Source of the DNA: CAZDSS01 sp964508185
GTDB taxonomy: Bacteria; Pseudomonadota; Alphaproteobacteria; Sphingomonadales; Govanellaceae
Assembly (NCBI GenBank): GCA_964508185.1
Contig: CAZDSS010000036.1
Coordinates: forward strand, 1 to 23,334
DNA length: 23,334 nucleotides
Reading direction: 5' to 3'
Below the pieces are notes generated by a model. That model made no database searches, was not told the origin of the DNA, and worked only from the letters and a program-made list of their open reading frames with translations. Within the stretch, counting starts at the first letter, position 1. Each line of letters begins with the position of its first letter. A program made the position numbers and the translations under genes. Positions 7,632-13,993 of the stretch are shown here, in pieces.

Positions 7632-8001
7632 CCGTGACTTCGACGATGCCGCGGCGCGGCTCGAGCCCTTGCGCAGCCTCGGCGTCGGGGTCGCCATCGA
7701 CGATTTCGGCACCGGCTATTCCTCCCTCACCGCCCTCCGGCACCTGCCCTTCACCAAGCTCAAGCTCGACCGCTCCTTCGTGAAGGACTACGGCTTCGAC
7801 AGCACCTGCACGGCGATTCTCGATGGCGTCGTCGGCCTCGCCCAGTCCATGGCCCTTCAGGTGACCGCCGAGGGGGTCGAGACCACCGAGGTCCTGAAGC
7901 GCATGCAGGCGGCCCATTGCCACCACGCGCAAGGCTTCCTCTTCAGCCCCGGCCTGCCCTTCGAGGAGGCGGCTCCGCTCGTCTCCCGGTCCTGGTTCTA
8001 G
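7632..8001 (+). CDS. EAL domain, 3' part of the interrupted phosphodiesterase
   Basis: This is the remainder of the EAL protein after the scaffold gap; it begins inside the helix after ITET and has no start of its own. It contains the remaining catalytic signatures: VAIDDFGTGYSSL (metal-binding DD), the lysine in KLKLDRSFV, the glutamate in AEGVET, and QGFLFSPG. With the first half it completes every residue expected of an active c-di-GMP phosphodiesterase, so the natural gene is probably intact. Merging the two 28-base copies would give one protein of roughly 650 residues. Nothing in the sequence suggests a true frameshift apart from the assembly problem. Confidence 0.85.
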
Positions 8002-8245
8002 GATCCGCGCCTGGCCCTTGGGCATGATTCTGCCAGGGCAGGCTGCCGCCCTGACCGACGCCCCGTTTCGACGCCCGCGCGGCGTCACGCCCCCCATTCC
8101 CGATTCCGCCGGCGGAGCCGCCCGCGAACGCCCTAAGACGCACGGATTCAAGCCCTTTTTCACGCGCCGGGCAGGATCCCGGAAAGCCTTGGAAGCCCGG
8201 GCTTTTGTGACAAATTCGCCGTGGCGGAAAAGAGGGCAAAAAAAC
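8002..8245. other. Intergenic stretch with no supported gene
   Basis: There is no convincing coding sequence: the frame open across it (8018-8371) has no ribosome-binding site, no family resemblance and a proline/arginine-rich composition typical of random GC-rich frames. A short palindrome (AAGCCCGGGCTT, 8193-8204) followed by TTT might be a weak terminator for the EAL gene. Nothing else is seen. Confidence 0.5.
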
Positions 8246-8383
8246 TATTGCAATCGGGTGCGATTTATCCCAAATGTCATCCCGACGATCGCACGTGCCA
8301 CTGGCCCTGGAAGGTTACGTAACGACGGCGTCGCCCTTTTCTTTGGTTGGACCGTTCGTCTAATTGAATAAAGGAGGTGGCAC

Positions 8384-8518
8384 ATGGCCTTCCGCCCAGA
8401 GGTACCCCCCCGCGATCGCATTTCCGATCAGAAGGTCGAGCTCTATTCGCAACGGTCGTACGACCGGTTCTGGTACGTTGCCGAGAGCATGATCAGTACC
8501 ACCATAAGTACGCGCTGA
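8384..8518 (+). CDS. Small upstream ORF (44 aa) in the ornithine decarboxylase leader
   Basis: ATG 8384 follows AAAGGAGGTGGCAC, the best ribosome-binding site in the window. The 44-residue product starts MAFRPEVPPRDRISDQ, continues through KVELYSQRSYDRFWYVAES and ends MISTTISTR. It has no membrane segment or signal peptide; it is rich in Arg, Ser, Tyr and Trp. The stop at 8516-8518 is only eight bases before the first arm of the main leader stem, so a ribosome finishing or pausing there would cover that arm. It could be a regulatory leader peptide, as the unrelated SpeFL is for speF in enterobacteria, or a conserved small protein. I do not recognise a family. Confidence 0.65.
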   Translation: MAFRPEVPPRDRISDQKVELYSQRSYDRFWYVAESMISTTISTR

Positions 8519-8525
8519 GCCCATT

Positions 8526-8591
8526 GCCGCAACCCTAAGTTGCGTCTCTGGGATTGAACCCCTTTGGTTTCATCTGCCGCAGGGTTGCGGT
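8526..8591 (+). promoter_or_regulatory. Mutually exclusive hairpins between upstream ORF and ornithine decarboxylase
   Basis: Long stem: CCGCAACCCT (8527-8536) pairs with AGGGTTGCGG (8581-8590), with a G-U extension at 8526/8591. Alternative 1: CGCAAC (8528-8533) pairs with GTTGCG (8539-8544). Alternative 2: CCGCA (8577-8581) pairs with TGCGG (8586-8590). Both alternatives use arms of the long stem, which is the pattern of an attenuator or translational switch. Confidence 0.6.
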
Positions 8592-8612
8592 TCTGTATTC
8601 ACAGCGGGACTT

Positions 8613-9917
8613 ATGGTTATGAACAGCCCCTTTCTGCCTCAGCCCATTGATGCTTTCCGCGACGCCGCGGGCCTCGAGGTCTTCGCCTCGGCCGACGACG
8701 TCGTGGCGAAGCTCGCGCCCGACGACCCGGTGCAGTGCCTGTTCCCGGAGAAGCTGCGCGGCAACGCGCGCGCCTTCCTCGCGAACTTCCCGGGCAAGGT
8801 GCTCTATGCCGTGAAATGCAACCCGGACCGCCGTGTGCTGCAGTATCTGTGGCGCGCGGGCGTGCGGCATTTCGACGTGGCGTCCGAAGGCGAGATCGCG
8901 CTCATTCACGGGCTGTTCCCGAACGCGCGCATGTCCTACATGCATCCGGTGAAGAGCCGGCGCGCCATTCGCGAAGCCTGGCGGCTGGGCGTGCGCGACT
9001 TCTCGCTCGATTCCGAAAGCGAGCTCATCAAGATCATCGAGGAGACCGGCAATCCGGGCGGCGACAAGGCGGCGCGGCGGCCCAATCTCTTCGTGCGCAT
9101 GGCGGCCCCCAAGGGGGACGACGCGGCGCTGGATCTTTCGGGCAAGTTCGGCGTCTCCGGCAATGAAGCCGTGGAACTCCTGCGCAAGGCGCGGCGGGTC
9201 GCCCACAAGCTCGGCATCTGCTTCCATGTGGGATCCCAGTGCATGGCGCCCGACGCCTATGCCCGGGCCATCGCCGCTGCGCGCAGGCTTGCCGATGCGG
9301 CGGGCGTGAAGGTGGACGTCCTCGACGTGGGCGGCGGCTTCCCCATCGCTTACCCCGACCTGGCCCCGCCGCCCCTTGAGGACTACATGGCGGCGATCCG
9401 CCGCGCGGTCGCGGAAAACGGCTTCGCCGGCACCGAGTTGTGGTGCGAGCCCGGCCGCGCCATGGTGGGCACGGGCGGCTCGGTCATCGTCAAGGTGGAA
9501 CTTCGCCGCGGCGACCGGCTCTATATCAATGACGGCACCTACGGGACGCTGTTCGACGCGGGCAGCCTCGGCTGGCGCTTCCCGGTGCGGCTCATCCGCC
9601 CCGAAGGCGGCGCATCGCGCGAGCTTGCCCCGTTCAGCTTCTATGGTCCGACCTGCGACAGCCTGGACCAGATGAAGGGCCCGTTCATGCTGCCCGAAGA
9701 CGTGCGCGAGGGCGACTGGATCGAGATCACCCAGCTCGGTTCCTACGGCACCGCCATGCGCACCGCCTTCAACGGCTTCTACTCGGACACCACGGTGGCC
9801 ATCGTTCCGCCCCGGCGCTTCCCCGCGGATGCGCGCAAGGGGGCAAAGACCATCCGGTTGCATGAAAAACTGTCCGCGCGGCGCGGTGCGCGGAATGGAG
9901 TAAGTCAAGATGTCTGA
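8613..9917 (+). CDS. Ornithine decarboxylase (fold III, PLP-dependent)
   Basis: A 434-residue alanine-racemase-fold decarboxylase of the eukaryotic-like ornithine/lysine decarboxylase group, making putrescine from ornithine. The PLP lysine is K68 in YAVKCNP; HVGSQ (206-210), DVGGGFP (238-244) and CEPGRAMV (278-285) form the cofactor pocket; C348-D349 in GPTCDS is the substrate-binding pair contributed across the dimer. ATG 8613 and ATG 8619 are both possible; the weak GCGGGA at 8603-8608 is better spaced for 8619. Poor initiation next to a structured leader suggests regulated translation. The 3' end overlaps the deoxyhypusine-synthase-like gene by eight bases, so the two are co-expressed. Some relatives also decarboxylate lysine. 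Confidence 0.9.
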   Translation: MVMNSPFLPQPIDAFRDAAGLEVFASADDVVAKLAPDDPVQCLFPEKLRGNARAFLANFPGKVLYAVKCNPDRRVLQYLWRAGVRHFDVASEGEIALIHGLFPNARMSYMHPVKSRRAIREAWRLGVRDFSLDSESELIKIIEETGNPGGDKAARRPNLFVRMAAPKGDDAALDLSGKFGVSGNEAVELLRKARRVAHKLGICFHVGSQCMAPDAYARAIAAARRLADAAGVKVDVLDVGGGFPIAYPDLAPPPLEDYMAAIRRAVAENGFAGTELWCEPGRAMVGTGGSVIVKVELRRGDRLYINDGTYGTLFDAGSLGWRFPVRLIRPEGGASRELAPFSFYGPTCDSLDQMKGPFMLPEDVREGDWIEITQLGSYGTAMRTAFNGFYSDTTVAIVPPRRFPADARKGAKTIRLHEKLSARRGARNGVSQDV

Positions 9918-10962
9918 AGCACAGTCCACACCCAACACCAAGGCCGAGATCCTCAGCACGCCCGTCGAGCATATCGACATCAAGAGCTTCGACGCCCGGC
10001 CGATCATCGATTCCATGCGGAAGATGTCGTTCACGTCGCGCGACCTCGCGCGCGCGACGGACATCTACAACATGATGCTGGAGGACAAGAGCTGCTCCAT
10101 CTTCCTGACGCTGGCCGGCTCCACCTCGGCCGCGGGCTGCATGCAGGTCTATGTGGACCTGGTGAAGCACGGCATGGTGGACGCGATCGTGGCGACGGGC
10201 GCCAGCATCGTCGACATGGACTTCTTCGAGGCGCTGGGCTTCAAGCACTATCAGGGCTCCCAGTTCGTCAACGACCGTGAGCTGCGCGATCTCTATATCG
10301 ACCGCATCTACGACACCTATATCGACGAGGAAGAGCTGCAGCATTGCGACGCCACCATCAAGGAAATCGCCGACAGCCTTGAGGCGCGCCCCTATTCCTC
10401 GCGCGAATTCATCCGCGAGATGGGCCGCTGGCTGAAGACGAATTCCAAGAAGAAGGACAGCCTGGTCGAGGTGGCGTTCGACCATGACGTGCCGATCTTC
10501 TGCCCCGCCTTCTCGGATTCGAGCGCGGGCTTCGGCCTCGTGAAGCATCAGGCGGACCGCATCAAGGAGAAGAAGCCCTATCTCACGATCGACTCCGTCG
10601 CGGACTTCCGCGAGCTCACCGACATCAAGATCAAGGCCGGCACCTCGGGCCTCCTGATGGTCGGCGGCGGCGTGCCGAAGAACTTCATCCAGGACACGGT
10701 GGTCTGCGCCGAGATCCTTGGCGTCGAGGACGTGGAGATGCACAAGTACGCCGTGCAGATCACCGTCGCCGACAGCCGCGACGGCGCCTGCTCCTCCTCC
10801 ACCCTCAAGGAGGCCTGCTCCTGGGGCAAGGTGGACATGGCCTATGAACAGATGGTGTTCGCGGAAGCGACCAGCGTCATCCCGCTCCTTGCGTCCGACG
10901 CCTGGCACCGCGGCGCCTGGAAGAACCGCGAGCCGCGGCGCTTCGCCAGGCTGTTCGCCTGA
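9910..10962 (+). CDS. Deoxyhypusine-synthase-like protein
   Basis: A 350-residue member of the deoxyhypusine synthase family. In eukaryotes and archaea this NAD-dependent enzyme moves the aminobutyl group of spermidine to a lysine of (a)IF5A; bacteria lack that target. The catalytic lysine is kept (K307 in EACSWGKVD), as are the Trp and Glu near it. From memory of the human enzyme, the aspartate 13 residues before the lysine is replaced (SSS-rich DGACSSS) and the KHH histidine is replaced (GGGVPKNFI). Plant homospermidine synthase evolved from this family, and the position downstream of ornithine decarboxylase, overlapping it, makes a polyamine aminobutyl transferase such as homospermidine synthase the most likely role. 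That is inference. GGAG lies upstream of the ATG, inside the decarboxylase 3' end. Confidence 0.87.
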   Translation: MSEAQSTPNTKAEILSTPVEHIDIKSFDARPIIDSMRKMSFTSRDLARATDIYNMMLEDKSCSIFLTLAGSTSAAGCMQVYVDLVKHGMVDAIVATGASIVDMDFFEALGFKHYQGSQFVNDRELRDLYIDRIYDTYIDEEELQHCDATIKEIADSLEARPYSSREFIREMGRWLKTNSKKKDSLVEVAFDHDVPIFCPAFSDSSAGFGLVKHQADRIKEKKPYLTIDSVADFRELTDIKIKAGTSGLLMVGGGVPKNFIQDTVVCAEILGVEDVEMHKYAVQITVADSRDGACSSSTLKEACSWGKVDMAYEQMVFAEATSVIPLLASDAWHRGAWKNREPRRFARLFA

Positions 10963-10987
10963 TCGCAAGATCGCGACCCACGAAAAC

Positions 10988-11017
10988 AAGGCCGGCTGCC
11001 GCAAGGGCCGGCCTTTT
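10988..11017 (+). terminator. Intrinsic terminator of the ornithine decarboxylase operon
   Basis: A nine-base perfect stem (AAGGCCGGC / GCCGGCCTT) with a ten-base loop, ending in TTTT, 25 bases after the stop of the deoxyhypusine-synthase-like gene. This is the clearest Rho-independent terminator in the window. Confidence 0.85.
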
Positions 11018-11105
11018 CCGTGTCATGACAAGGGCCGAGATCCCGCTTTATCGCCGCCCCCCTTTCGCGGTATCACAGCTCATCCATAGCGGAGAAGGGA
11101 GCGAC

Positions 11106-11969
11106 ATGGACATGGAAGAAACCATCGCGGAAGTGACGCGCGAGCTCGTCGCCATCTTTACCCAGTACGGCCTCCGGCTCGTCGCGGCGATCCTCATGCT
11201 GATCATCGGCTGGTGGATCGCCGGCGTGGTGAAACGCTGGATCCGCAACCGGCTCGGCCGCCTGCCCCGCTTCGACCTGACGCTTGTCGCCTTCCTCTCG
11301 AGCTTCGCAAGCTACGCCGTGATGATCTTCACGATCATCGCCGTGCTGCATCAGTTCGGCGTGCAGACGGCGAGCCTCGTCGCCATGCTCGGCGCCGCGG
11401 GCATAGCGATCGGCCTCGCCCTTCAGGGGACGTTGAGCAACGTGGCCGCGGGGGTGATGCTGCTCATCTTCCGGCCGTTCCGGGTCGGCGACTTCGTGGA
11501 TGTTCAGGGCGCGTCCGGCACGGTGAAGGACGTGGGCCTGTTCGTCACCGTGCTCAATACGGGCGACGGCATCCAGATCACGGTGCCCAACGGCCAGATC
11601 TGGGGCAATGCGGTGACCAACTACAGCGCCAATCCCACCCGGCGCATGGAGGTGACCGTGGGCATCGCCTATGACTCGGACCTCGACCGGGCCCTCAAGG
11701 CGATCCGGGACGTGCTCGACCATGACGAGCGCATCCTGAAGGATCCGGCGCCCCAGCTCATCGTGCAGGCGCTGGGCGCGAGCTCCATCGACATCGCCGT
11801 CCGCGCCTGGGCCAATACCAGCCATTTCTGGCCGGTGCGGTTCGAGATCCTGAAGGCCATCAAGCTCCGGCTGGATGCGGAGGGAATTGAAATTCCGTTC
11901 CCGCAGCAGGTGGTCTATATGCATCAGGTGGAAGCGGCGCGGGAAGCCGCCGCAGCCGACCGCAAGTAA
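11106..11969 (+). CDS. Small-conductance mechanosensitive channel (MscS family)
   Basis: A 287-residue inner-membrane channel that opens under membrane tension to release solutes during osmotic downshock. Three membrane helices are visible (about 22-41, 60-82, 88-123); the third is the Gly/Ala-rich pore helix (LGAAGIAIGLALQGTLSNVAAGVMLL) leading into IFRPFRVGDFV, the start of the beta domain. The cytoplasmic part contains TVLNTGDGIQITVPNGQIWGN and a C-terminal alpha/beta domain. The length equals that of E. coli MscS. The frame opens at 11025, but ATG 11106 has AGAAGGGAG upstream, and the earlier stretch follows directly on the terminator. The Pmp3-like gene follows and may be cotranscribed. 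Confidence 0.92.
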   Translation: MDMEETIAEVTRELVAIFTQYGLRLVAAILMLIIGWWIAGVVKRWIRNRLGRLPRFDLTLVAFLSSFASYAVMIFTIIAVLHQFGVQTASLVAMLGAAGIAIGLALQGTLSNVAAGVMLLIFRPFRVGDFVDVQGASGTVKDVGLFVTVLNTGDGIQITVPNGQIWGNAVTNYSANPTRRMEVTVGIAYDSDLDRALKAIRDVLDHDERILKDPAPQLIVQALGASSIDIAVRAWANTSHFWPVRFEILKAIKLRLDAEGIEIPFPQQVVYMHQVEAAREAAAADRK

Positions 11970-11976
11970 CGCGCGC

Positions 11977-11995
11977 CGGGGGCGTCACGCCCCCG
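11977..11995. terminator. GC hairpin after the MscS gene
   Basis: An eight-base perfect stem (CGGGGGCG / CGCCCCCG) with a three-base loop, seven bases after the stop. There is no U-tract, so termination is uncertain; it may separate expression of the channel and the Pmp3-like gene. Confidence 0.35.
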
Positions 11996-12033
11996 CGCCC
12001 CGATATTCGCAAACTCAAGGGGATACAATCGAC

Positions 12034-12228
12034 ATGCGCCTTCTGATCGCCCTCATCCTGCCCTGGCTTCTGTTCTTCACCATCGGCCGCCCCTTCGCCG
12101 GCATCATCTGCCTCATCCTCCAGATCACCCTCATCGGCTGGATCCCCGCCGCCCTGTGGGCGGTCTATGCCCTGAGCCAGTACAACACCGACAAGAAGAT
12201 CGAGGCGTTGAAGAAGCAGCAGGGATAA
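12034..12228 (+). CDS. Pmp3/YqaE-type small membrane protein
   Basis: A 64-residue hydrophobic protein with two closely spaced membrane helices (about 2-17 and 22-46), the ILPWLLFF and ITLIGWIPAALWAVYAL segments matching the Pmp3/YqaE (PF01679) pattern, and a short charged tail ending KKQQG. Family members are stress-induced plasma-membrane proteins; the yeast founder affects membrane potential and salt tolerance. The start is ATG 12034 with AAGGGGAT upstream; an open frame further upstream would overlap the MscS gene and is not supported. It ends 23 bases before the convergent HEPN-like gene of the AT-rich islet. Confidence 0.8.
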   Translation: MRLLIALILPWLLFFTIGRPFAGIICLILQITLIGWIPAALWAVYALSQYNTDKKIEALKKQQG

Positions 12229-12870
12229 AGGCAGATATGCAGATCGTTGGGTTACTCCGGAAAAAAGTGGATGGGTAGCCCAACACTCTCCGCATAATTC
12301 TTTGCTTGGATGATCGCTTCGTTACAAGCCCGAACTAGGTGGCGCTTTAGGAGTAGACGTTGGGAACCATAGAAAAATGCGACGTCGTCCTCATATTCGT
12401 TCGACAATTCCACATCATAAATTTTTGCTAATATGCCTTTCCCAACGACCCTACCGTAAGAAAAAAATATACCATTTGGGTGAGCCCTTCTCGATCTCGA
12501 CCCCAAATGGCAAATTGCGTTTCGCATATCCACAATAGCTTTCGTTACATCTACGCCTCTAGGAAGGTCTTCATTAAACGATATCCTTCTTCCTAATTCG
12601 CTCAGCAACATTAGTGCATCTTTCATACTTACCATTAGCATCATAAAACATGCCTCAGATAAGAATGAGGGATTATCCACTTCGTAGAAATTCGAAGATA
12701 GTATTCGACCTGACGTGGAGAGCGCCGATTCTAACAAGCTGATGTTCTGCCATTTTTCCATCTTTTCGTCCCCGTTTTGCATGACGAGCTTCATTTTGCT
12801 ATTTATAAATATATAATTACCACACAAATTCGACCATTTATAGCAAGCAAACTCGGAGCAGCGTAGCAAA
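12229..12870. other. AT-rich single-gene islet
   Basis: Composition drops abruptly after the Pmp3-like stop codon and recovers near 12870. The stretch 12795-12840 is almost pure A/T (ATTTATAAATATATAATT) and probably holds the promoter of the minus-strand gene. I see no integrase, transposase, tRNA or convincing flanking repeats, so the mode of insertion is unknown. Boundaries are approximate. Confidence 0.65.
12252..12761 (-). CDS. Probable HEPN-fold protein, orphan, in an AT-rich islet
   Basis: A 169-residue protein from ATG 12761, preceded by GGGGACG seven bases away; the frame stays open to 12881 but upstream codons lack a ribosome-binding site. It is predicted mostly helical and soluble. 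Residues 80-85 read RNAICH, matching the R-N-x3-H signature of HEPN domains, many of which are metal-independent RNases in toxin-antitoxin and abortive-infection systems. A second half (IYDVELSNEYEDDVAFFYGS, then a long helix HLVRACNEAIIQAKNY) fits the remaining helices. Codon use (ATA, AAA, TTA) and composition differ sharply from all neighbours, implying recent transfer. No nucleotidyltransferase or other antitoxin lies beside it. The family is not recognised beyond the motif, and a non-catalytic role is possible. Confidence 0.6.
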   Translation of the reverse strand: MEKWQNISLLESALSTSGRILSSNFYEVDNPSFLSEACFMMLMVSMKDALMLLSELGRRISFNEDLPRGVDVTKAIVDMRNAICHLGSRSRRAHPNGIFFSYGRVVGKGILAKIYDVELSNEYEDDVAFFYGSQRLLLKRHLVRACNEAIIQAKNYAESVGLPIHFFPE

Positions 12871-12886
12871 AGTCCGGACATTTCCG

Positions 12887-12914
12887 TTGACGCGGGCGGT
12901 GTCCTGCATAGACT
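12887..12914 (+). promoter_or_regulatory. Sigma-70-type promoter for the HpcH/HpaI lyase gene
   Basis: TTGACG (12887-12892) and TAGACT (12909-12914) separated by 16 bases, 33 bases upstream of the GTG start and followed by GGAGGA. It lies just outside the AT-rich islet. Judged by eye only. Confidence 0.45.
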
Positions 12915-12946
12915 GGCGGCGGTTGTGACATTTGGGAGGACGCCCC

Positions 12947-13993
12947 GTGCAGAAGACGCCCCGCTCGTTCTACAAGCCGCTCGCCATCGGTGCGCCCATG
13001 CCGCTTCGGGAATTGCCCGTGCGGCTCGAGCGCATGATCCATTTCTTCCCGCCGCAGAACGAGAAGATGCGGGCCAAGGTGCCCGAGATGATCGGCAAGG
13101 TGGACGTGCTCCTCGGCAATCTCGAGGACGCGATCCCGGCCGAGGCCAAGGACGCGGCGCGGCGCGGCTTCATCGAGGTGGCGGAAGCCCATGATTTCGG
13201 CGCGACGGGTCTGTGGACGCGCATCAACTGCCTCAACAGCCCCTGGGTGCTGGACGACATCCTGGAGATCGTCCCGGCCATCGGCCACAAGCTTGACGTC
13301 ATCATGCTGCCCAAGGTCGAGGGTCCGTGGGACATCCATTATCTCGACCAGTTGCTCGCCCAGCTCGAGGCGCGGCACGGCATCAGGAAGCCCATCCTGA
13401 TCCACGCGATCCTCGAGACCGCGGAAGGGGTCAACAATATCGAGGCCATCGCCGGCGCCAGCCCGCGCATGCACGGCATGAGCCTGGGGCCGGCGGATCT
13501 CGCCGCCTCCCGCGGCATGAAGACGACCCGGGTCGGCGGCGGCCACCCCTTCTACGGCGTGCTGGAGGACGCGAAGGCCGGTGGCGGCCCGCGCACCCTG
13601 TTCCAGCAGGATCCGTGGCATTACACCGTCGCCCGCATGGTGGATGCGTGCCTCACCTACGGCATCAAGCCGTTCTACGGCCCGTTCGGCGACTTTGCCG
13701 ATTCCGCCGCCTGCGAGGCGCAGTTCCGCAATGCCTTCCTCCTTGGCTGCGTCGGCGCGTGGTCGCTCCATCCGAGCCAGATCGAGATCGCCAAGCGCGT
13801 GTTCAGCCCCGATCCCGAGGAAGTGCGCTTCGCCAAGAAGATTCTCGATGCCATGCCCGACGGCACCGGCGCCGTCATGATCGACGGCAAGATGCAGGAC
13901 GACGCCACATGGAAGCAGGCCAAGGTCATTCACGACCTCGCCCTGCAGGTGGCGGCGAAGGATCCCGAAATGGCGGCGCTTTACGGCCTATGA
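12947..13993 (+). CDS. HpcH/HpaI aldolase / CitE-like lyase (malyl-CoA-lyase-like)
   Basis: A 348-residue TIM-barrel lyase of the citrate lyase beta/malyl-CoA lyase group. Landmarks: NLEDAIPAEAKDAAR (metal and CoA-side motif), TRINCLNSPWVLDDI, MLPKVEGPWDIHYLD, and the metal-binding ILETAEGVNNIEAI followed by GMSLGPADLAASRG; the C-terminal GAWSLHPSQIEIAKRVF is typical of the CoA-thioester lyases. Known relatives cleave or form malyl-CoA or beta-methylmalyl-CoA, but this protein is a little longer than the characterised Mcl1 type, so the substrate is uncertain. The start is GTG 12947 with GGAGGA seven bases upstream, rather than TTG 12932. The stop overlaps the convergent MgtC/DUF4010 gene by six bases. 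Confidence 0.85.
   Translation: MQKTPRSFYKPLAIGAPMPLRELPVRLERMIHFFPPQNEKMRAKVPEMIGKVDVLLGNLEDAIPAEAKDAARRGFIEVAEAHDFGATGLWTRINCLNSPWVLDDILEIVPAIGHKLDVIMLPKVEGPWDIHYLDQLLAQLEARHGIRKPILIHAILETAEGVNNIEAIAGASPRMHGMSLGPADLAASRGMKTTRVGGGHPFYGVLEDAKAGGGPRTLFQQDPWHYTVARMVDACLTYGIKPFYGPFGDFADSAACEAQFRNAFLLGCVGAWSLHPSQIEIAKRVFSPDPEEVRFAKKILDAMPDGTGAVMIDGKMQDDATWKQAKVIHDLALQVAAKDPEMAALYGL

Larger units (their letters stand above)
8246..8612 (+). promoter_or_regulatory. Structured leader of ornithine decarboxylase, candidate speF element
   Basis: Alphaproteobacterial ornithine decarboxylase genes are known to carry the conserved 'speF' RNA motif in their 5' leader; position and structure here fit, but I cannot run the covariance model. 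Seen directly: a palindrome GTTACGTAAC (8314-8323); GTGCCAC (8295-8301) complementary to GTGGCAC (8377-8383) overlapping the ribosome-binding site of an upstream ORF (8384-8518); a 10-bp stem 8527-8536 / 8581-8590; and two shorter hairpins that each exclude it, 8528-8533 / 8539-8544 and 8577-8581 / 8586-8590. No U-tract precedes the gene, so control by translation or Rho is more likely than an intrinsic terminator. The 5' limit is uncertain. Confidence 0.55.

Noticed and set aside
8018..8371. Plus-strand open frame of 117 codons before the ornithine decarboxylase leader
   Set aside because: No ribosome-binding site, no recognisable domain, and it runs into the structured leader; treated as noncoding.
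12252..12294. Short similarity between the islet edges (CTCCGGA-like near 12255 and GTCCGGA near 12872) as attachment repeats
   Set aside because: Only about six bases match, in DNA where CCGG is common; not enough to call direct repeats.
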